Part shown: piece by piece, positions 25,138 through 35,987 of the stretch
Layout of the letters: the number at the start of each line of letters is the position of its first letter
How positions within the stretch are numbered: position 1 is the stretch's first letter
NCBI RefSeq assembly: GCF_005116675.2
Contig: NZ_CP050699.1
Location: 1,015,001-1,079,000 of the forward strand
Direction: 5' to 3'
Source: Desulfosediminicola ganghwensis
GTDB taxonomy: Bacteria > Desulfobacterota > Desulfobulbia > Desulfobulbales > Desulfocapsaceae
DNA length: 64,000 nt
The notes under the pieces: generated by a model
What the model was told of the DNA's origin: nothing
Seen by the model: only the letters and a program-made list of their open reading frames with translations
Databases searched by the model: none
Made by a program: the position numbers and the translations under genes

Positions 25138-26795
25138 TTGGTTTTTCCTGTGCTGGTTGGGGCGATAGTGTTATCTGCCGCTGCATTCACATCTTCATCT
25201 AAGCAGTCAAGGCCCAGTAAGCCGCAGTGCAGGGCTTCTGCGAGTTCCATCTGGGCAGCCTGCTGGCCCCAGATCACTGTGCGCATACCTTTAAACCGCT
25301 CGCTGAAGAAGTCGCGCATGTGATTCAGGCCAGTCTGGTCTGTGTAATACCCTCTGTCGTACAGATATGAACCTATGCGAATGCCGCAGAATGAGCCCTG
25401 ACAAGGCCCTTTGCCCGCCCTTGATCGAAGGGCGATGGCTTCAAGGGTCATCTCTTTTTCAGCACCGGGAGCGCACTGCACAATCTGATCGATGGCAGAC
25501 TGCGGCACCATCTCACACTCGCAGAGAATCATGTCATCGGGGTTATTGGCTTCATACCAGTATTTAGGGGAAGCGCCGGGCTCTGTCCATTTGCATGAGG
25601 TGCCAGCCGGCATAGGGGTGACCCTGGTAAGGCAAGGGTTGGTATTGCCGAGTCGTTGCGCCACAAGGTCTGCGGTTTTTTCCGCCATCAGTCTGAAGGT
25701 GGTGAGTTTACCTCCAGTGATTGTGCAAAAATTCGAAAGATTCTGGTCTTCGTGATTTTTTAGGGAAAATGATCGGGTAACGCTTCGGTCATTGTTGTCA
25801 TCACCTTCCTGTACCAAGGGGCGGACCCGGGCAAATGCCCTGATATAGCGGGCATTGCTCAATGCCGGAATCATGGCTGATCCCTCGGCAACGTTTTTAT
25901 TGACCTCGTCTATGGTCGGCCGGGAGTTTTCGGGAGTATCGGTTCGCAGGGAGGTGGTGCCAAGAACTGAAACCGTACCGCCGGGGACAAGAATATCACC
26001 ATCAGCAGGTGGGCGAAGACGATTGATGACCCTTTTGGTTAAACGGTCATTGGTGACGAGCAGAGTTCCTTTGGAATAGAGAAGGCTTACATCATTGCAT
26101 CCAGCCATTTTGGCAATGTTCATGGCCCAGGCACCGCCTGCGTTTACATATTGCTTGGCAACGATTTTCAGCAGCTCACCGCTATGGTAATTTTTACAGA
26201 TTGCAGCCTTGATTGTTCCATTTTCTATTTCAAAGTCTACAACTCCGGTGTGAGAGTGGTAGACGGACCCGCCCAGTTCATGAGCGTGGTTGACATTTTC
26301 TAAAGCGAGGCGGAATGGATCGACAGTTGCATCTGGAACCTCGAACGCTTTTATGGTGTCTCCGGACAGGTGCGGCTCAAGCTGGAGAGCTTCGTCGACG
26401 GTCAGTTCCTTGCAGGTGATTCCAGCGGCTTTACAGAGTTCCGGAAATTTGGCGGCGTACTTTTCATCATCTCCGGCAACGGCAACAAAAAGGCCGCCGG
26501 TTTCTTCTACGCATTGGGGAGCGAGGCGTTTGAGGAGATCTGCCTCCTCGCGACATTCAATTGCAGAGTGGGGATCACTGAAAACATAGCGAGCGCCCGA
26601 ATGCAGGAGGCCATGGTTACCACCGGATGCACCGGCGCAGAGATCTTGTTTATCAATGAGGTGGGACTGGATAGATCGCAGAGCAAGATCACGCATGATC
26701 CCCGTTCCGGTAGCACCACCGCCAATTATGAGCACTTCAGTTTCAACGGTCCGGGAAACTGAAAGAGGCTGGCATGCTCTCTCTGGTGAGTTCAT
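25134..26795 (-). CDS. glpA: Anaerobic glycerol-3-phosphate dehydrogenase subunit A
   Basis: Catalytic FAD subunit of 553 residues. The Rossmann motif VLIIGGGATGTGIMRDLAL is followed by HSGARYVFSDP and ITGGKLTTFR, all typical of the GlpA/GlpD family. A C-terminal BFD-like domain with cysteines in LCECEMV and GKGPCQGSFCG binds an iron-sulfur cluster and separates GlpA from GlpD. Length is normal for GlpA. It heads the glpABC operon; the 930 bp upstream carry several CGAAA motifs shared with the glpD and glpR upstream regions. Confidence 0.95.
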   Translation of the reverse strand: MNSPERACQPLSVSRTVETEVLIIGGGATGTGIMRDLALRSIQSHLIDKQDLCAGASGGNHGLLHSGARYVFSDPHSAIECREEADLLKRLAPQCVEETGGLFVAVAGDDEKYAAKFPELCKAAGITCKELTVDEALQLEPHLSGDTIKAFEVPDATVDPFRLALENVNHAHELGGSVYHSHTGVVDFEIENGTIKAAICKNYHSGELLKIVAKQYVNAGGAWAMNIAKMAGCNDVSLLYSKGTLLVTNDRLTKRVINRLRPPADGDILVPGGTVSVLGTTSLRTDTPENSRPTIDEVNKNVAEGSAMIPALSNARYIRAFARVRPLVQEGDDNNDRSVTRSFSLKNHEDQNLSNFCTITGGKLTTFRLMAEKTADLVAQRLGNTNPCLTRVTPMPAGTSCKWTEPGASPKYWYEANNPDDMILCECEMVPQSAIDQIVQCAPGAEKEMTLEAIALRSRAGKGPCQGSFCGIRIGSYLYDRGYYTDQTGLNHMRDFFSERFKGMRTVIWGQQAAQMELAEALHCGLLGLDCLDEDVNAAADNTIAPTSTGKTK

Positions 26796-26846
26796 TTTAG
26801 ATGTCCTGTGAATTCAATTAACGTGCTGTTTTTTTATAGTTAATAT

Positions 26847-27002
26847 GCGAAAGAGATAAAAACGTAAAACTGGTAATGAATGGTATCCTACATCTCCCCT
26901 TTTGCGCAATTATACAAGAGAATAGATAAAAAGCTTGTCGAAAATCTTCAAATGAAAAGAAATTGAGCGATAAGTGAAACTGCGAAAGGTTTAAAGCGAA
27001 AG
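26847..27002 (-). promoter_or_regulatory. Cluster of GCGAAA motifs upstream of glpA (candidate GlpR sites)
   Basis: GCGAAAG occurs at 26847-26853, 26982-26988 and 26996-27002, TCGAAAA at 26939-26945, and a related GCGATAA at 26967. The last three GCGA units are spaced 14-15 bp. The complement, CTTTCGC, resembles the TTCG core of known DeoR-family GlpR operators. The same core is dense upstream of glpD. Binding by the GlpR encoded at 43989-44756 is an inference. Confidence 0.4.
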
Positions 27003-27652
27003 TCCTTAGGGTCTGTATTATAGTTATATGAAAGTTGTTGTGCCAGGTCTTGCACAACATGGAGGGCAGGATGCTGGGAAGCTGGCTTTGGTGTCAGGAG
27101 GTGTGGAACAGGTGTCTTTTTTGACCATGAGATTTGAATAATTTTAAATCTTCCAACTAGCAAAATTGTATTGGGCTCTTTTTATGACAATTCTGATAGT
27201 CGCCAAATTTAACCTGGCAAGCCGGGCAAGCCGCTGCTTACCACTAAGACTCAGCTTCAAGGCGTGGGGAGAAAGACGATAGGAGTATCAACTTAAAGCA
27301 AAGAAACACTTCTCCATAAGCCTATCGCTGAATTATTCCAGGGATTGGTCACCTGCTAATCCGTCGCGTCTCCCCTCTACGTCTATCACGTCACGTTTTC
27401 GAACTGAAAATTGGGGGGTAATCAGAATTATAAAAGAATCAGCTGCGATCACTGTTGTCGGGGGCGATCGAAGAAAGAGAATTCTGGTTGGAAGGATATG
27501 CATGACAGCAGGCCGGTATTGCCTTTGCTGAGCAATACAATGGCGAAGAGAAAATAGTGTCAATGCAGATTAGAAGCGGTGATTCAAGAGAGCGTGATTG
27601 GATGGAACTTTTAATCCGCCTGGGATTACAAGTGCTGATTCTGAAAAATATT
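27003..27652. other. Gene-free stretch between lctP and glpA
   Basis: About 650 bp without a supportable gene, with mixed composition. The only structured element I see is the terminator at its left-to-right end (27653-27692). The part next to glpA should hold its promoter. Confidence 0.3.
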
Positions 27653-27692
27653 AAAAAAAAGGCAGCTTCAACGGGCGGAAGCTGCCTTTTTT
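27653..27692. terminator. Bidirectional rho-independent terminator
   Basis: A 9-bp stem (27661-27669 with 27678-27686) and an 8-nt loop, flanked by eight A on one side (27653-27660) and six T on the other. It lies 33 nt past the lactate permease stop and works as its terminator on the minus strand. Confidence 0.9.
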
Positions 27693-27724
27693 AAAGGACT
27701 GATGTTGAACGGATTATTCAATCA

Positions 27725-29329
27725 TTAAGCAAAGCCAAGGAAAGCGATGAAACCTGCTACGAAGCAGTAGAATAGAGCCGGCAGTAAGGTGAAACGAATT
27801 ATCTGTCCTTCCTTTCCTACCATGCCAACAACAGAGGCGGCTGCAACAACATTGAGCACGCATATCATATTACCAGCATTGGCACCAATAGCCTGAAGGG
27901 CGAGTGTTGTGGTCTGGGAGAAGCCTACGGTGTCTGCGGTGGCGTACTGCAGATTGCCAAACATCATGTTGGAAAACGTCGCACTACCAGCAATAAAGGA
28001 GCCGAGGCAACCGACCAGCGGGGCGAAAATTGGCCAGAAACCTGAGAAGGTTGCGGCAGCGAGTTGACCAAGTTCGATCGGCATACTCGCAAGAGCAGCA
28101 GTGTTCACATCGGAGTGCAGGAAGATACGGACCATTGGTACTGATGCACCGAGAGCGATAATAGAAGGTCCGAGTGCCTTGATGGATGTCATCCAGGCGG
28201 TCTTGATCTTGCGTGGTTCCTTCTTGTGGAGAAACGCGGTGAGGATTACCACGAATACGAATATGGTGCCTGGCAGGTACAGGGTGTGTGCAGTTACTGA
28301 AACAGAGGTGGAGAGAATGTTATTCCAGCTGACCTGGGCAGCAACCATCCATGCTTTGAAAGGGAGAAAGTCAAGCCTGGTGAGAACCAGAAAACAAACC
28401 ACGAGAATGTACGGAGTCCAGGCAAGCCAGAGAGGCATGGACTTTTCTTGACAACCTTCTTTGGCTTTCATGCTCTCTGCCTGGGAATCGTTTTCGAAAA
28501 GCCAGGTTGTCTTTGGCATGAGGAAGCCTGATCGGGCAGCACTGATACAGATACCAAGAGCGATGAGTGCACCAAGTATAGAAGGGAATTCAGGTCCGAG
28601 AAAACGAGCGGTGAGGTAGGCGGAACCGGTGAACGAAATACCGCCCAGTAAGGCGAACTTCCAGGCACCGAGGCCTTCGGTCCAGGACTTATTCTTACCG
28701 AAGAAGCGGGTAAGGATGGCAACCATAATCAATGGGATGAAGGTTGCTACCATTACATCGAGAGTAATGGTTTTAACAGTAACAGTCAGCAAGTCTGCCG
28801 AGGAAATCCCCTGTACACCCTGGCCAATACCCACGAGGATCGGTGTGCCAACGGCCCCGGTAGATACTGCGGCACTATCAGCAATAAGCGCCAGTACAAC
28901 AGCGGCGAGTGCAGGGAAACCGAGTGCAACAAGGAGAGGAGCAACAATTGCGGCTGGAGTGCCGAAACCAGCTGCACCTTCAAGGAAAGACACGAATAAC
29001 CAGCCGATAATGACGACCTGGATACGACGATCAGTTGTTATTTGAGAAAATCCATCTCGAATAACTGAAATTGCGCCACTTACCTTAAGGGTGTTCAAGA
29101 GGAGCAGGGCGCCGAAGACAATCCATAGAATGGTTAGTGAGATGGCCCATCCCTGAAGAATCGAGGCGGCCACCTGAATGGGCGTTACCTTCCAGACAAA
29201 GACTGCCATTACTGCGGTAAGCAGCAGGCTGATGGGCATTGCCCGAGTCGCAGGAATGCGTAAAATAATGAGAAATAAGAATACTGCGATTACTGGAGTT
29301 AATGCAGCAAAGACTTGAAGTAATGTCAT
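27725..29329 (-). CDS. lctP: L-lactate permease family transporter (first copy)
   Basis: A polytopic inner-membrane carrier of 534 residues in the LctP/GlcA family, moving lactate (or glycolate) with a cation. Typical stretches are [33 protein letters not shown] and [17 protein letters not shown]. About 13-14 helices are expected. ATG 29329 has GGGGAG 5 nt upstream; a TTG at 29341 lies before that site and is rejected. It is a paralogue of the permease at 31206-32897, and the two are separated by a DUF3592 gene and 1.4 kb of non-coding DNA. Confidence 0.93.
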   Translation of the reverse strand: MTLLQVFAALTPVIAVFLFLIILRIPATRAMPISLLLTAVMAVFVWKVTPIQVAASILQGWAISLTILWIVFGALLLLNTLKVSGAISVIRDGFSQITTDRRIQVVIIGWLFVSFLEGAAGFGTPAAIVAPLLVALGFPALAAVVLALIADSAAVSTGAVGTPILVGIGQGVQGISSADLLTVTVKTITLDVMVATFIPLIMVAILTRFFGKNKSWTEGLGAWKFALLGGISFTGSAYLTARFLGPEFPSILGALIALGICISAARSGFLMPKTTWLFENDSQAESMKAKEGCQEKSMPLWLAWTPYILVVCFLVLTRLDFLPFKAWMVAAQVSWNNILSTSVSVTAHTLYLPGTIFVFVVILTAFLHKKEPRKIKTAWMTSIKALGPSIIALGASVPMVRIFLHSDVNTAALASMPIELGQLAAATFSGFWPIFAPLVGCLGSFIAGSATFSNMMFGNLQYATADTVGFSQTTTLALQAIGANAGNMICVLNVVAAASVVGMVGKEGQIIRFTLLPALFYCFVAGFIAFLGFA

Positions 29330-30600
29330 AATTCTCCCCAATACCCTGAGATTGATGGTGTGTATGTTGCTTTCAACTGGTTATGAGCGACAGGAGTACC
29401 TTTGGGCCAATGTCGTATAAAACCGAGGAAAGGCATTTCGCATGATTCCCGATTTGCATTGGTATTGGATACGTTCCATCATCGACGGGAGTTGGAACGA
29501 GCCTGAATGCGCACGGCGGTTTTCATCAGTGACTTGTACAAGTCTGCTTAAAGTGTGGCCAGCAGTTGCGGGTGGGGGGTACAACTATGACGCAGTTTTG
29601 TCTTTTCTGGGTTTTTTCCAGTCACATTGATTCCGGAAGGGGAGAATTCATCTGGCAAGACCTACTCTCTCCCGGCGTGCAAACATGGTTTCTGTTGCAT
29701 TGAGCCGAAGCAAAACGTTACACCTCTGTGACTTCGAAAGCCTAACGTGCCAATGCTCTCGAAGAATGCATTTTCACGATAATTAACGCCCTGTTGTAAG
29801 GTTGTTATAGTGGTGTTTGATGCGGTCTATCCTGGTTTGCTCCTGAGCATGCAGCTGTGATTAACATCAAATATTGCAATGTGCAAGCAGAAATGAAGTC
29901 GGTGGTCTGACTAAGGGCTTTATGGCCTGTGTAATTTAAGGGGAACCATAAGGCTTATCCGGTGGGGTAAACGAAAAATATCACGAAGAAACTTGCCTAA
30001 TGGGCCCTTCGGCTATTGCAGTAAAAAAAGAACGAAGAAAAAACTTTCCATATGGCTGGACAGACCAGGAAACCATGGTTCACGTTCAAGTCTTAAGGTG
30101 GCAGGTTCGCGGCAGATGGCAATGGGAAACAGATGGTGGTAGTTGCGTGACATATTGATACGTAACTGCACAGAATATAACACTAAATGAGGGGGGATGC
30201 TTTGTGTGATGATGGGCAGTGGTCGAATGCGGTTCGCTTTGAAAAACAGTTTATGCCGGAAGGGATACAGTCTGGCAAAAAGGCTGTTTTGTGAGTGGGC
30301 TGATCTGTAAGTTGTGTGGAAGGGGTTGGATGAGAACTGGGTTACGGTACAGGTTGTGGTTTGAAGTGCATACGCGTACCAGACAGTGACAGGACTGAAG
30401 GCAGGCGGCGGGGAAGCTGTGGGAGTACGGGAGATTGAGACAAAAAGGAGTATATACCCGGATGACTGATCTGGCTTGCTGCAATGTGAGGTTGTGCAAA
30501 CAGGGACAACCCTGGGGTGCTCTGGCAGTTCAGGCTTCGAAGTTGCAGGTCAGGCAAAGAAAGATAAGTTTAGCACGACAGGGTCACGGGGGGAAACGGA
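29330..30600. other. Long gene-free stretch upstream of lctP
   Basis: About 1.27 kb in which neither strand has a frame with a ribosome site, recognisable motif or believable composition. It must hold the lctP promoter near its left end. A small RNA or an eroded gene is possible, but nothing specific is seen. Confidence 0.35.
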
Positions 30601-30638
30601 AATGGCCCCTTTCCTGCTTGCTGAGGATAGGGGCCATT
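30601..30638 (-). terminator. Hairpin after DUF3592 gene
   Basis: A perfect 10-bp stem (30601-30610 with 30629-30638) and an 18-nt loop, 60 nt past the stop of the DUF3592 gene; on the minus strand it is followed by a moderately T-rich run. Confidence 0.5.
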
Positions 30639-30697
30639 CTTGGGAAGTATCCCAAAGCTTGGGAAAAAAAGACTACTGGGCCAAGCTTTGGTTGTGG

Positions 30698-31105
30698 TTA
30701 AGCAGTGTATTTAACCAGTACGCAAAGAACTCCTACGGAAACCATTACAACTGGTGTTTTGAAGATGAGGGAATAGTTCTTAAGCATCGCTTTACCAGGA
30801 TTTGTTCGGTCGTATAGGACAGATACTTGGTCCCCGATTTCGGCGTGAACATTCTGCTCTCCGGTATCGAGCCTGGCGCTGTGCTGCCTGCCATTGTGGT
30901 CAGAGAAGACAACTTTTGGATTGTTCACTACCTGCACGCGTCCTGCGTAATCACCAAAGCCCACGAGCGCATTCTCGGATTGTTCAAAATCAACAACTTC
31001 TGCGAAGGTTGATGTAGAACGTTGTGTCAGATGAATTTTGAGCATTAATACAATTAAGCCTACGCTCAATAAAACTTCTGGTAAATGAATAATTGCTCTT
31101 TCCAT
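30698..31105 (-). CDS. DUF3592 membrane protein
   Basis: A 135-residue protein with one hydrophobic segment near each end (LLSVGLIVLMLKI and VVMVSVGVLCVLVKY) and a beta-rich external part. The pattern KVVFSDHNGRQHSARL followed by IGDQVSVLYDRTNPGKAML is the DUF3592 consensus (V.V.YD..NP..A). The function is unknown in general. It lies 100 nt after the second lactate permease stop in the same direction, behind a hairpin, so it may be co-expressed weakly. Confidence 0.75.
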   Translation of the reverse strand: MERAIIHLPEVLLSVGLIVLMLKIHLTQRSTSTFAEVVDFEQSENALVGFGDYAGRVQVVNNPKVVFSDHNGRQHSARLDTGEQNVHAEIGDQVSVLYDRTNPGKAMLKNYSLIFKTPVVMVSVGVLCVLVKYTA

Positions 31106-31131
31106 GTCGGCCTCCCCTTGATTGCATTAAA

Positions 31132-31160
31132 CCCCCGGATGAAACAGGTTCAACCGGGGG
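31132..31160 (-). terminator. Hairpin after second lactate permease
   Basis: A 7-bp all-GC stem (31132-31138 with 31154-31160), 45 nt past the permease stop. On the minus strand it is followed by a short T run. It is probably a terminator or attenuator ahead of the DUF3592 gene. Confidence 0.6.
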
Positions 31161-31205
31161 GGGAATAGATGTTAATCCATCTTTAAAATGACCGTCGCTT
31201 GGCTA

Positions 31206-32897
31206 TTAGCCCACAAGTGGGTCGGTGATACCGAGCATATAGATGGCGACCATGCCGATGGCGCCTGCTACAAATACGTAGTAGAGGGTCGGGATGATGG
31301 TCATACGCAGGGTTTTACCTTCCTGGCCAAGAAGACCAACAGTCGCAGAAGCGGCAACTACGTTGTGGATTGCGATCATGTTACCCGCAGCAGCACCAAC
31401 AGCTTGAAGTGCAACCATCAGGCCGCCGGAGATGGTCAGTGCCTCAGCTACTTCAAACTGGAACTGGCTGAGCATCATGTTGGAAACGGTATTGGAGCCA
31501 GCGATAAAGGCACCAAGTGCACCAACACTGGAAGCGAACATCGGGTAGATGGAACCGAATGCATCAGCTACGAAGGAAGCCATGGCAACTGGCATGGATG
31601 CGAGTTCTGCACCGTTTACGCCAGAGTTGATCAGGATACGTACCATCGGGATGGTGAACATCAGAACAAAACCTGCAGAAACCAAGGTCTTACCAGCGTC
31701 AGCAGCAGCGCTTACCAACTGGGCAGGCTTCATTCTATGCAGGAACATGGTAAGGAAACATACGAAGAGCATGATTCCACCTGGTAGGTAAAGTGGCTGA
31801 ATTGCAGCACTTACACCAGCCTCACCAAGAATATTCTTCATGCCGAAGGAAAGGCTTTTGGTAAAGCCTTTCAGTTCTGGGGATACACGGGTGAGAACCA
31901 GGATTGCAGCAACGAGCAGGTATGGGGCCCATGCCATTGGCAGGGAGATTTTTTTCTCATCAGCTGAAGGTGCTTTCGGAGTGATGGTGCCGAACCAGCC
32001 TTTTGGCCATTCGCTCTGTTCTGGGAAATCCCAGGTGGTCTTAGGCATGAGGAAACCGGCCTTGGCAGCAGGTACCACGATAGCCATACCAACCAGAGCA
32101 CCGATCAGGGATGGGAATTCAGGTCCAAGGAATATACCGGTAAGTGCGTATGGAATGGTGAAAGCAAGACCTGCAAAAATTGCAAATGGAGTAATGGAAA
32201 GTCCTTCAGACCAGCTCTTGTTTTTACCGAAGAAGCGGCAAAGCATAACTACCATGAACAGCGGCATCAGGGTGCCGATGATGGCATGGATGATGGCTAC
32301 TTCAGAGGTAATGAGCATGTAAAATGCATCCCAGCTGGAACCGGCAGCGGTAAGATCTGCGCTGATTCCGGTAAAGTCGAGACCATTTTTGACACCGATT
32401 ACAATCGGGGTACCAACAGCACCGAAAGAAACCGGGGTGGACTGGATCATCATACCGATCATGACCGCGCCCAGTGCAGGGAAGCCGATGGCAACCAGCA
32501 GAGGTGCAGCGATAGCAGCAGGAGTACCAAAACCAGACGCGCCCTCAATGAAACAACCGAACAGCCATGCAATGATGATAGCCTGGATACGACGGTCAGG
32601 GCTGATGTCGGTAAAGCCTGCGCGAATTGAGGTGATTGCTCCGGAATTCTGGAGGGTGTTCAGCAGCATGATAGCGCCGAAAATAATCCAGAGAACCGAT
32701 ACCGTAATGATTGCGCCCTGGATGGTAGAGGCGAGGACACGGTTCATTCCCATATCCCAGACAAAGAGTCCGATAGCTGCAGCAACGAGAAAACAAATAG
32801 GCATTGCGCGTCTTGCCGGCCAGTTAAGACCTACAAGGAGTATGGCGGCAACGAAAATAGGCATCGCAGCCAGAAGGGCCAAAATGGATGTTGACAT
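31206..32897 (-). CDS. lctP: L-lactate permease family transporter (second copy)
   Basis: A 563-residue LctP-family carrier. It has the same landmarks as the first copy: [34 protein letters not shown] and [17 protein letters not shown]. It is longer by about 30 residues, largely in the loop after [23 protein letters not shown] site precedes ATG 32897. No lactate dehydrogenase gene is within the window, so the oxidising enzyme must be elsewhere. The two copies differ enough to suggest different substrates or affinities. Confidence 0.94.
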   Translation of the reverse strand: MSTSILALLAAMPIFVAAILLVGLNWPARRAMPICFLVAAAIGLFVWDMGMNRVLASTIQGAIITVSVLWIIFGAIMLLNTLQNSGAITSIRAGFTDISPDRRIQAIIIAWLFGCFIEGASGFGTPAAIAAPLLVAIGFPALGAVMIGMMIQSTPVSFGAVGTPIVIGVKNGLDFTGISADLTAAGSSWDAFYMLITSEVAIIHAIIGTLMPLFMVVMLCRFFGKNKSWSEGLSITPFAIFAGLAFTIPYALTGIFLGPEFPSLIGALVGMAIVVPAAKAGFLMPKTTWDFPEQSEWPKGWFGTITPKAPSADEKKISLPMAWAPYLLVAAILVLTRVSPELKGFTKSLSFGMKNILGEAGVSAAIQPLYLPGGIMLFVCFLTMFLHRMKPAQLVSAAADAGKTLVSAGFVLMFTIPMVRILINSGVNGAELASMPVAMASFVADAFGSIYPMFASSVGALGAFIAGSNTVSNMMLSQFQFEVAEALTISGGLMVALQAVGAAAGNMIAIHNVVAASATVGLLGQEGKTLRMTIIPTLYYVFVAGAIGMVAIYMLGITDPLVG

Positions 32898-34110
32898 AAC
32901 TTCCTCATTCTAAGAAAAATGATTGTTCCGCAAAATTAGTGGTGTTTCTTCCACTGATTTCGATACAGACAGCCTGACTATCCTGAAAGGTCTGCACAAA
33001 CATCGTCAAAATCAATTACTCATTTGTGGCGCTAGGTAATCAATAGCATTCCCAGGCGGGGGACCATGGTAAAGCTTTTGATCAACAGGAACCACTGACC
33101 GTTTGAGTTGCTGGTTTCCGATATTGTTCCTTCAGGCAGGCTGAGCTGCGCTTTCAGTTCCTCCGAAAAACGACTTCGTGGCAACTTATCGCTCTGGCAA
33201 ACGATGCATTGCAAAACTGATCGTGCAGTACACGTCTGGTGATTTGTAGACCTGGTTTCAGGAAGGTTGTCGAAGAGTCTGGTTTCTCATCTGGAACCAC
33301 GGTTTCCTGGTCTGACCACAAATACCTAACGGGTGGGTAGTAATGCATAATCAACATTCGGAGCAACATTATTCTATCAGTATAAAGCTTGTCAAGTAGA
33401 AATAAATAGGCTGAAAGCTAGATAAATCAAGGATAAGAGTATATTTTGTCAGGACTCTGTGGCTAACAGCTTGTAGTAAAGTCAAAAAATATCAAAAGGT
33501 ATTAAATGAAGACCAGCGGTAAAAAAAAATACCACGTCGTGGTTGGGCGAGTAAGGTTGGTTGGGTCGAAGGCATGGTGTTAACCGTTTGCCTTTGATCA
33601 TAAGATCCCGATAAGGCATTAAAAGATCTGACGTTGGCGTCGTTTGGCAATTGAAGAACTGAATCAGCTCAATAGATTGGTTCATTGCGTGGTCCGTTGC
33701 CGGAATACAGTGATGCATTATAAACCACTATAAAAACAAGTATATATGGCGTTTAATCGTTTTGGTTGCAGTTGGAAGCTGGTCGCGTCTGAAAGTTAGA
33801 ATTTTCGGAAGGGCGAGATGGTTGGCAGAATCTATTGGATTGTAATAAAAATCAGGAGGTAAATGCGGGTTATTGCCGTGTTGGTACATTCTGGATAAAA
33901 GGCAGTGGCGGTAATGGCAGAATGGGGTCTGTTGACTGTTTGATTCCGGTCTTTCGGGAAGTGAGCGAGGGAAGATTTGAAGTCTTTTGTCACGGGAAGC
34001 TGCCAGGTAATGTGTATAATCAATGGATTAGCACAATCCTGGCAGTTTCTCTTTTTTTGTGAACTCTGGTTTCCGGGGAGGGGCAAGTCCTCATGCTTCC
34101 TTAACAACCC
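32898..34110. other. Long gene-free stretch between glpK and lctP
   Basis: About 1.2 kb without a supportable gene on either strand. It should contain the promoter of the second lactate permease. No terminator of the glpK transcript stands out; short GC repeats lie just beyond the glpK stop. Confidence 0.35.
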
Positions 34111-35595
34111 CTAGGTCAACGTCCTGCGTACAGCATCCTTCCAGCCTTTGTATTTTCTGGCCCTGATTTCATCATCCAGAGCTGGGGCAAAACGGCACTG
34201 GCGTTTCCATCTCTCAGCGAACTCTTCAGGGGGAGGGAATATGCCTTCGTAAAGGCCGGCAAGGTAGGCTGCGCCAACCGCTGTTGTCTCAAGAATTGCA
34301 GGTCTGTCTACTGGTGCATCAAGAATGTCAGCCAGAAACTGCATGGTCCAGTTTGAGGCAACCATGCCGCCATCAACACGCATTATAGTGTCTCCTAAAT
34401 CTGCACAGTCGCCGGCCATTGCTTCAAGCAGGTCGCGGGTCTGGTAGCAGACAGACTCAAGAGCAGCGCGAGAGAGCTCTGCAGGGCCGGTAGCGCGGGT
34501 GATACCGAAAATAGCACCCCGGGCTTCAGGATCCCAATGCGGGGCTCCAAGGCCGGTAAACGCAGGGACCAGATAGACATCCTGATTGATATCAGCCTTG
34601 CGGGCGAGTTTACCTGTTTCGTTGGCCGCTTCGATAAGGCCCATGGCATCTCGCATCCATTGCACGGCCGCGCCGGCGACAAAAATCGAGCCTTCAAGGG
34701 CGTAGGTGGTTTTGCCATTCAACCGGTAGCCGATAGTGGTTAGCAGGCGATTTTTTGATTGAACTGCAATATCACCTGTGTTCAGAACAATGAAGCTACC
34801 TGTGCCATAGGTTGATTTGATCATACCAGGTTCAAAACATGCCTGGCCGACCAGGGCAGCCTGCTGGTCACCTGCGATACCGCGAATGGGAATCGCCGCA
34901 CCGAACAGGTTCACATCGGTTTCACCAAAATTGTCTGAAGAATCTTTAACTTCCGGCAGCAGGGAGGCGGGGATGTTGAGCAACTCGAGCAAATCGTCAT
35001 CCCAGCGGTTTTCATGGATATTGTATACCATGGTGCGCGAGGCATTGGTGGCGTCAGTGGCATGGACTTTACCACCCGTGAGTCTCCACAGCAGGAAGGT
35101 GTCGACAGTGCCGAAGGCGAGTTTGCCAGCCTCTGCCTTTTCCCTGGCTCCTTCCACATTGTCCAGCAGCCAGCTGATTTTAGTGCCGGAGAAATAGGCG
35201 TCGAGCAAAAGGCCTGTCTTGGCGGTAATCATCGGATTGTGGCCGCCCTGGGAGAGGGTGTTGCAGTAGTCTGCTGTGCGGCGGTCCTGCCAGACGATGG
35301 CTTTGTGAATGGGTTCGCCTGTTTCACGATCCCAGATCAGGGTGGTTTCACGCTGATTGGTGATGCCGATTGCGGCAATCTGCTCAGCGTTCAGGCCAGC
35401 TTCTGAGAGTGCCTGCCGGCAGGTGGCGAGGGTTGAGTTCCAGAGATCTTCAGGAGCGTGTTCCACCCAACCAGATTTGGGGAAATACTGTTTAAACTCC
35501 TGCTGGGCCACAGAAACAATATCAAAATTCTCATTAAAGATAATTGCTCTGCTGGAGGTCGTTCCCTGGTCAATTGCCAGGATGTACTTGGTCAT
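34111..35595 (-). CDS. glpK: Glycerol kinase
   Basis: Phosphorylates glycerol with ATP to glycerol-3-phosphate. The 494-residue FGGY-family kinase starts with [16 protein letters not shown] (phosphate-1 loop), has [20 protein letters not shown] and [10 protein letters not shown] for glycerol binding, and [19 protein letters not shown] with [12 protein letters not shown] for the ATP side. The length is normal. It is downstream of glpV in the same direction but separated by 390 bp and a strong terminator, so it has its own promoter; a TCGAAAA motif at 35728-35734 lies upstream. Confidence 0.97.
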   Translation of the reverse strand: MTKYILAIDQGTTSSRAIIFNENFDIVSVAQQEFKQYFPKSGWVEHAPEDLWNSTLATCRQALSEAGLNAEQIAAIGITNQRETTLIWDRETGEPIHKAIVWQDRRTADYCNTLSQGGHNPMITAKTGLLLDAYFSGTKISWLLDNVEGAREKAEAGKLAFGTVDTFLLWRLTGGKVHATDATNASRTMVYNIHENRWDDDLLELLNIPASLLPEVKDSSDNFGETDVNLFGAAIPIRGIAGDQQAALVGQACFEPGMIKSTYGTGSFIVLNTGDIAVQSKNRLLTTIGYRLNGKTTYALEGSIFVAGAAVQWMRDAMGLIEAANETGKLARKADINQDVYLVPAFTGLGAPHWDPEARGAIFGITRATGPAELSRAALESVCYQTRDLLEAMAGDCADLGDTIMRVDGGMVASNWTMQFLADILDAPVDRPAILETTAVGAAYLAGLYEGIFPPPEEFAERWKRQCRFAPALDDEIRARKYKGWKDAVRRTLT

Positions 35596-35893
35596 GGTCT
35601 TCTCCTTGATCAGGATCGGTTGTGCGATTGAGGCCGGGCTAATAATTTACTAAAATAACATGGGAATAATAATGTGGCTTATAAGCTTACGGGACAAAGC
35701 CCTTGCTGCTCATCCATTCATTTATTCATCGAAAATCATTCAGGTACTGTCAAGGCAAGCGGCTTTCCCCGTTTTCCTGATGATTCCTTCTTCTGAGACA
35801 AAGTGGCCTGATGGCTCGACTCCGACAGGCTACACAAAAACGTAGTAATAATCTGCTGAGATAGAGGTTAAGCGACTTGCGTCTTCTCTAGAT
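35596..35893. promoter_or_regulatory. glpK upstream region
   Basis: About 300 bp without a gene between the glpV terminator and glpK. It should contain the glpK promoter. A CGAAA motif near 35729, as at other glp genes, is the only candidate operator. Confidence 0.3.
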
Positions 35894-35931
35894 AAAAAAA
35901 CAGGCTGGAGATTGTCAAGTCTCCAGCCTGT
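35894..35931 (-). terminator. Rho-independent terminator of the glpSTPQUV operon
   Basis: A perfect 12-bp stem (35900-35911 with 35920-35931) and an 8-nt loop; on the minus strand it is followed by six T residues, 57 nt past the glpV stop. Confidence 0.93.
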
Positions 35932-35987
35932 TGTGAGGTCAATCAGTCTGCATCCGGCCAGAGTATGGCACAGCTGTCAGCTTTTGA

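Noticed and set aside
33482-34107. Small minus-strand open frames between glpK and lctP
   Set aside because: No ribosome sites and translations without protein-like patterns.
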